DNA of 64,000 nt from Papaver somniferum (lineage: Eukaryota > Streptophyta > Magnoliopsida > Ranunculales > Papaveraceae): positions 192,339,827 through 192,403,826 of the forward strand of contig NC_039362.1 in NCBI RefSeq assembly GCF_003573695.1. Reading direction: 5' to 3'. The notes beneath the pieces are model-generated. The model worked only from the letters and a program-made list of their open reading frames with translations. It was not told the DNA's origin and did no database searches. The translations under genes were made by a program, and so were the position numbers. Positions 59,561 to 64,000 of this stretch are shown one piece after another; the first letter of the stretch is position 1, and the number at the start of each line of letters is the position of its first letter.

Positions 59561-62134
59561 TAGTCTAAGTTTGTTAAATCACGCGGCCAAATAATGTGGC
59601 CGTGATCATTTTTTGAGGATGATGTGAACAGTACAGATTTTCCTTAAGGAATTTAAACGCGTTCGATCGCGTAACTTTTGATTAAAAGGTGTGCGAACTC
59701 GCTGATTTCTTTGTCAGAGGGTGGTGTAGCCTATGTGAGTGTTTTCATGCAGGTCTCAATACTGACACTTCGAGAGATTCATGCTACTCTGTTGCGAGCG
59801 AACATTTAATCGTCATGTCATGCCAATATTGATAGTTCGCTGGGGAACATAGCATAGGAAAACACTAGGCAGGCCATGCATAAGTGAATAATGCTGGTGA
59901 AAGTTAAAATTTATATAATATTTGGGATTGTTGCTACATGCACCATTCTGAGTAAATTTTATACACATAAATATATTGAAATTCTCAATACATGTATGAG
60001 CGAAGAGGCTTAGGCACTCAACACTTTTAAATGGCTCCATTTCATTAGTGAATAATGCAACTAGGAGCTTAAATACTCGTTAGGCTCTATACTAATGAAC
60101 AATTCATCTAGGGGCTTGAGTTTCAATACAATATGAAGAGCGGCATAGGCACTCATCATATTTTGATATATTCTTCAAATTCCTTGCGGAATATGGACAT
60201 ATCAAGGTCTATTACTTCCGATGTCGGGTCAGGTAGATAGACTTTTACAATTTTCGCCCTAAACTAAAAACCACCATCAACATTAAGTCCTCTACTTAGT
60301 ACGTAACAGTGACATTGTTGCGGGGTAAGCACTAGATGGTGACAGACGAAAAAACAAAACCAATAAGATGAAGTAGATAGATGTTACCAAAGGTATATCT
60401 CTTGTTTTGAACTTACCTTTCAGTCGTACTGGTGAAGCAACTTCTAATCAGGATCTACCAACAAATTGTCGCTCTTTCTCATCAATGGTAGAAAAAGGAA
60501 GCGGCATGTCCGGTCAAGTCTTTAGATCTTAACTAGATTCTCTGAATCAGAAACCCTTTCTGGCTTTAAAATTTCGCTGGGTGTAAAGGGAGCTTATGCT
60601 CTTTCCTGTTTTGCGTGAACATCAAGACCAACCCATCTTCATGTAAACCAAACAACAGCAAGGTAAGTCCATCTCGTCTTCGTATTCTTAATGTGAGTTA
60701 AATATCCGCGTTTAATTCGATGTGATTGACTTTTTTTGTTATTAGCGATAGAGCGAGTATCAACAACAACAAAGAAATCTGGGAATATTTCTACTACTAA
60801 GCCAAAGGGGAATTAATGATTCCAAAGACACGCCCAATATGGATGATGACTTCTTTGAAGTGTCCTATACGACTGTTAGGACTCATCTTAATCACGTGAC
60901 GACTCTTCTTCCTGAACCAGAGGGTGTATAATCTGTACCATCGATCTCCACTGGAATGTGTAATTTCTGTCTCCAGCCTCTCCAGTAAATTTCAAAATTT
61001 TCTGAACTCCGTTATGCTCGATTTCGAGAGGCCTTGACTTTAAGTTGTTCGGTGGTCGTATGAGTGGTATCCTGTAGGCAAGGTGGAGGAAGTCCCCAGG
61101 GGAAATAAGTTCTGTCATAGAGGATTGCAGGAGGCGCTCGAACAACTACAGTGATCTCCAATTCTTCGGATGTACGTGTATGTACATGTTTTTCTCTGTT
61201 TGACTGGCTGAATTATCTTGATAGCTTTGAAATAATCTTGCTCAACTTATTTCGTAGTTTTAATGCTTTTTAGAAGATGAACGTCCTTGTTGGATTTGCA
61301 CGAGTTGTATGTATCCGGGATGACGTTGCAGGAAAAACCGAGAGGTAATTGAGGCAACCGACGATGTTGAGGATTTGACTGCGCCCTCGACCATCAATTT
61401 GATGCTCCTCATGTAAATCACATATTAAATGGGGGGGTTCAGCGTGTCAGGAAGTATGCTGAATTGTACGCCCGAATATTGAAGAAGTATGGACACATTT
61501 CCATGACCAAATATGTAGTATGATCAGGCACGCTGCTTCTGGATGAGTGATCAAATATCGGAAGTATCCTAAAGACATGTGTGTATATTTCGAATTTAAT
61601 GTTTCCTGGTTATGTGAAGGGATTTCCAAAATCCAAAATTTGCGAACTGAAATGGATAGGAATCCTTCCATAATCTCATTAATCATAAATCGGAAATTAA
61701 GAAACTGTCTCAGGAGTTGAAGTTGAAGCAGGCTGCTCTTCAGGATATAAAAAGTGTTTTCTCTAAAAAAATGAAATGTTGCTGAATGATTTCCCTTGAA
61801 CGCCTTTATTTCCTTCCCAAGACTTTTCCCTTTAGGCTTTTTGGAAAGACGAGACGTTCCTTTGTGGTTTGATTTGGTTTTGAACAGGTAAGCGGCTGCT
61901 CTTGAAGAATAGAGGTTTTTGTTTTGTGAAAGAAATGGTGTTTCACTGAAATCTTAACTATGAATGCAAATTGGTGCAAACATTTTGGATGAATTGTAAG
62001 TATTATATGAAAACAAGGGAAATACTAGGGAAATGGCAATATAATGTTTGAGGAACTGATGGAAGCTATCTAGTGTGTATTGCTCCTCCCAGTTGTCAGT
62101 ACCAAGGAGTTTGCAATAGTCACCTTGTTTAATT
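59561..62134. other. Non-coding part of the minus-strand LTR element
   Basis: No ORF with a recognised domain. The minus-strand frames at 60888-61145 and 61447-61686 (85 and 79 codons) show no known motif and are not claimed as genes. Confidence 0.45.
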
Positions 62135-62668
62135 TCAGAAACTAGGTAAGGCTCCTGCTACTTGACCTCTGGACCTCTTATCCTCGATTAAGACTTCTTC
62201 TAAACATTTGACAAAATATTGACAGGGACCAGCTTTCTCTTCACATCGCCTAGTCGTAGTTGGGTTGACGATCGGATTAAGCCCACAGTTCTTGGTGAGA
62301 TCAGGATTAAAAGACTGTAAAAGAGGTTGTTCGAGAAGACTTAATCGTGCGTTTGAGCCTCGGGATATACAATATGGGTCTTCTGGACTTCCCTTCATAA
62401 ACCCTGCGTTAATCAATGCTTTTCCCAACTCGACATCTCTAAGATAAGCAGTGGTCAAGAGTCCCCAGCCGCTTATGCCAATCATGTCTTCCAGAAGAGA
62501 TTTAGGCCTGGGGGCAGCTTCATCGATCGAAGGTAGTCGCTTTCCCGATACAACACAATTTAGAGCGGCAAAGATATCTTGACATTGTGCCTTGGAGAAA
62601 TAGAGAATTTCACACACATGTTCCATGGTTGACTGCACAGTTTTGTAGACGGAGTCCCCAGAAAGCAT
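62135..62668 (-). pseudogene. Unassigned polyprotein part downstream of gag
   Basis: A 177-codon frame downstream of the gag frame on the same strand, with motifs such as ISGWGLLTTAYLRDVELGKA and NPTTTRRCEEKAGPCQYFVK. No protease active site (DTG/DSG) or RT motif is present. It is likely the continuation of the element's polyprotein after a break near 62700. Function not recognised. Confidence 0.5.
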
Positions 62669-62715
62669 GAAACAGCTTCTAATAGGAGGATGGTATTTGT
62701 ATCTTCCATCAGTGC

Positions 62716-63740
62716 CTAGTTGGAGTTCCCTGAGTCGATATTCTCCTGGAAGATGTGCCTCAATTTGTGGCAGTCACTTGTAGGATGGTTGACAAACCTA
62801 TTGAAGCGGCAGTCTTTGGGATCTTCCATTTCTTGTTTAGTTGGAGGACGTCTGACACGAGGTAGCTTGATGGCGTCATCTTGTATCCAGACCTCCAAGA
62901 GTCCAATCACCTCTTCTATTGGAAAGGGAAAATCTGGGAATGGTGGAGTCTCATTTGACCTATGTGAAATGGGAGTCGGACACTTATATTGTTGATAGTT
63001 GTTCCCCGGATGCTTTCTCTTTCCATCCTCACTAGTGATTAATTGGAGGTCGGGTCTTCTTTTGGAAGGACACCTGCTTTCCTGAACATATTTACGAGTT
63101 TCTTCATTCTGGGAAGGTTCAGATCGACTGAGTAAAGCAGCAGCGGGTCTCTTAGCAGCCTCTGATGCAATGTGGGAATTGATACCTTCCAGAAAAGACG
63201 CACAGAATGAAATCACCTTTTCATTGCGAGGACTCTGATGAGAACGTGCTAAATCCCACCAGTCTTCTTTCTGAGTTTGAGGAAGCATCTCTCGATCTTC
63301 ATGAGCATACAAGTTAGGTTGGTGGCTACTTTTCCATTCAACACGATCATAGGCTTCATCTTCCTCACCAGGAATAGGTATATGAATCTTGGAAGAAGGA
63401 CTACTACCATCAGTATTGATCCAAAATGGATTGTTGGTGGCGTTTCCTTCAGAAAAAATGCGTGTTGGTTCCTTTAATAGTTGATCTATGAGCGCTTTCA
63501 AAAGCGTAAATTCTACGTCATGCGTCTTTACAATAGCAGCTTGATTCCCAACAATATCATTCAAGATTTTCGTCAAATTGTGAATAATTTTTCAATTTTG
63601 AGACTCCATAGCGTCGACAAGGGTTTTGAATGAAATAACGGATTTAGGGTAACATGTGAAGTATTTTCAGTGCTAGGAGAAGTAGAATTGGGATTGAGGG
63701 TTTCTGAACCATTTCTAAGATCAACCATCTTGAGAAATTT
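62716..63740 (-). pseudogene. Gag of the minus-strand LTR element, frameshifted
   Basis: The main frame is 63576 down to 62716 (286 codons). Upstream, a start at about 63729 (MVDLRNGSETLNP...) reaches it only through a frameshift and a TGA near 63595. The C-terminal segment CRFNRFVNHPTSDCHKLRHI matches the short Cys/His motif (C..H...H.T..C..L) found at the gag/protease junction of many plant Ty3 polyproteins. The FPIEEVIGLLEVWIQDDAIK block just before it also resembles those proteins. The capsid core is not obvious, so part of gag may be deleted. Confidence 0.65.
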
Positions 63741-63789
63741 AGGAAATTGAAAACGGAATAGGGAAAATGATTTTTGCAACCGAGAGATT

Positions 63790-63812
63790 AATCTCCCGTT
63801 GTAGCCGCCAGT
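63790..63812 (-). promoter_or_regulatory. Primer binding site of the minus-strand element
   Basis: On the minus strand, TGGCGGCTACAACGGGAG follows the LTR end (...CCCATAAACA) after about two bases, the expected position for a PBS. The priming tRNA was not identified. Confidence 0.6.
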
Positions 63813-64000
63813 TGTTTATGGGTAAAAACTGATTCTGTTATTTTTGGTAATTTGGGGTGTGGTGATGAGAAACAAGTTCAATCCCAAAACAAATGTACTG
63901 CACGGGAATGCTTTTAGGTTCGAGAAATAAATCTGTAAGACTCTGGCCTAAACCAAGAAACAGTCGTTCCAGATTCAATTCTGTCACAATGTGAAGGAGA
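63813..64000 (-). repeat. 5' LTR, inner end, truncated by window edge
   Basis: Direct copy of 57708-57900, with about a dozen differences in 188 bp. Continues outside the window. Confidence 0.85.

Larger units (their letters stand above)
57708..64000 (-). mobile_element. Minus-strand LTR retrotransposon with gag only in view, continuing past the window
   Basis: The sequence starting tgtttatgggtaaaaac at 57708 recurs at 63813 and is alignable to the window end (about 188 bp), so these are the ends of two LTRs. gag-like ORFs run on the minus strand just inside the right LTR, fixing the orientation: the right LTR is 5'. No RT or integrase was found between 57900 and 62135 on either strand, so the element is gag-only or deleted. 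It interrupts LINE copy G. Its right TSD lies outside the window. Confidence 0.85.

Noticed and set aside
1..64000. CRISPR arrays, operons, rRNA or tRNA genes
   Set aside because: None seen; the sequence is plant nuclear DNA and no regularly spaced short repeats or RNA-gene cores were found.

Overview
This is plant nuclear DNA, most likely from a eudicot: AT-rich, GT-AG introns, plant-only gene families (a short FAR1-related protein and GDSL esterases), Stowaway and hAT-like MITEs, and heavily nested LTR and non-LTR retrotransposons. The species cannot be assigned from the sequence alone. Only two genes look intact, a FAR1-related gene (21297-22925) and a GDSL esterase/lipase (27819-29942). 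A second GDSL copy (30594-32356) carries one nonsense codon, and a PFA-DSP-type phosphatase relic lies at 9276-9790.

Layout. 1-8864: decayed long-LTR (probably Copia) fragments in both orientations, with a minisatellite, a polypurine tract and an initiator-Met-like primer site. 8865-14851: phosphatase relic, then three families of diverged direct repeats, one interrupted by a Stowaway MITE. 14857-20327: a complete but gag-only LTR retrotransposon with TSD GTTGG, PBS and PPT, inserted just upstream of the FAR1-related gene. 22926-27740: mostly non-coding, with a minisatellite, a 371-bp fold-back element and a duplicated 85-bp module. 27740-32356: tandem GDSL pair with identical exon structure.

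32766-57707 is the most unusual part. It holds eight copies (called A, B, B', C, D, E, F and G here) of one non-LTR retrotransposon whose single ORF of about 1,100 codons has an N-terminal zinc finger, a reverse transcriptase, and a C-terminal CxxC...HC knuckle plus restriction-like endonuclease (R2-type architecture, no AP-endonuclease seen). Copies end in (TAA)n, and in five junctions the next copy begins directly at the preceding TAA tail in the same orientation, several 5'-truncated at different points. Every copy is damaged by frameshifts, stops or catalytic substitutions.

Two LTR elements are nested in this array. An Athila-like Ty3 element (45543-52022, TSD TTGGT) splits copy E, and its pol is deleted from within RT into the 3' LTR. 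A minus-strand element with gag only in view (57708 to beyond 64000) interrupts copy G. The nesting gives a relative time order: LINE copies first, LTR elements later.
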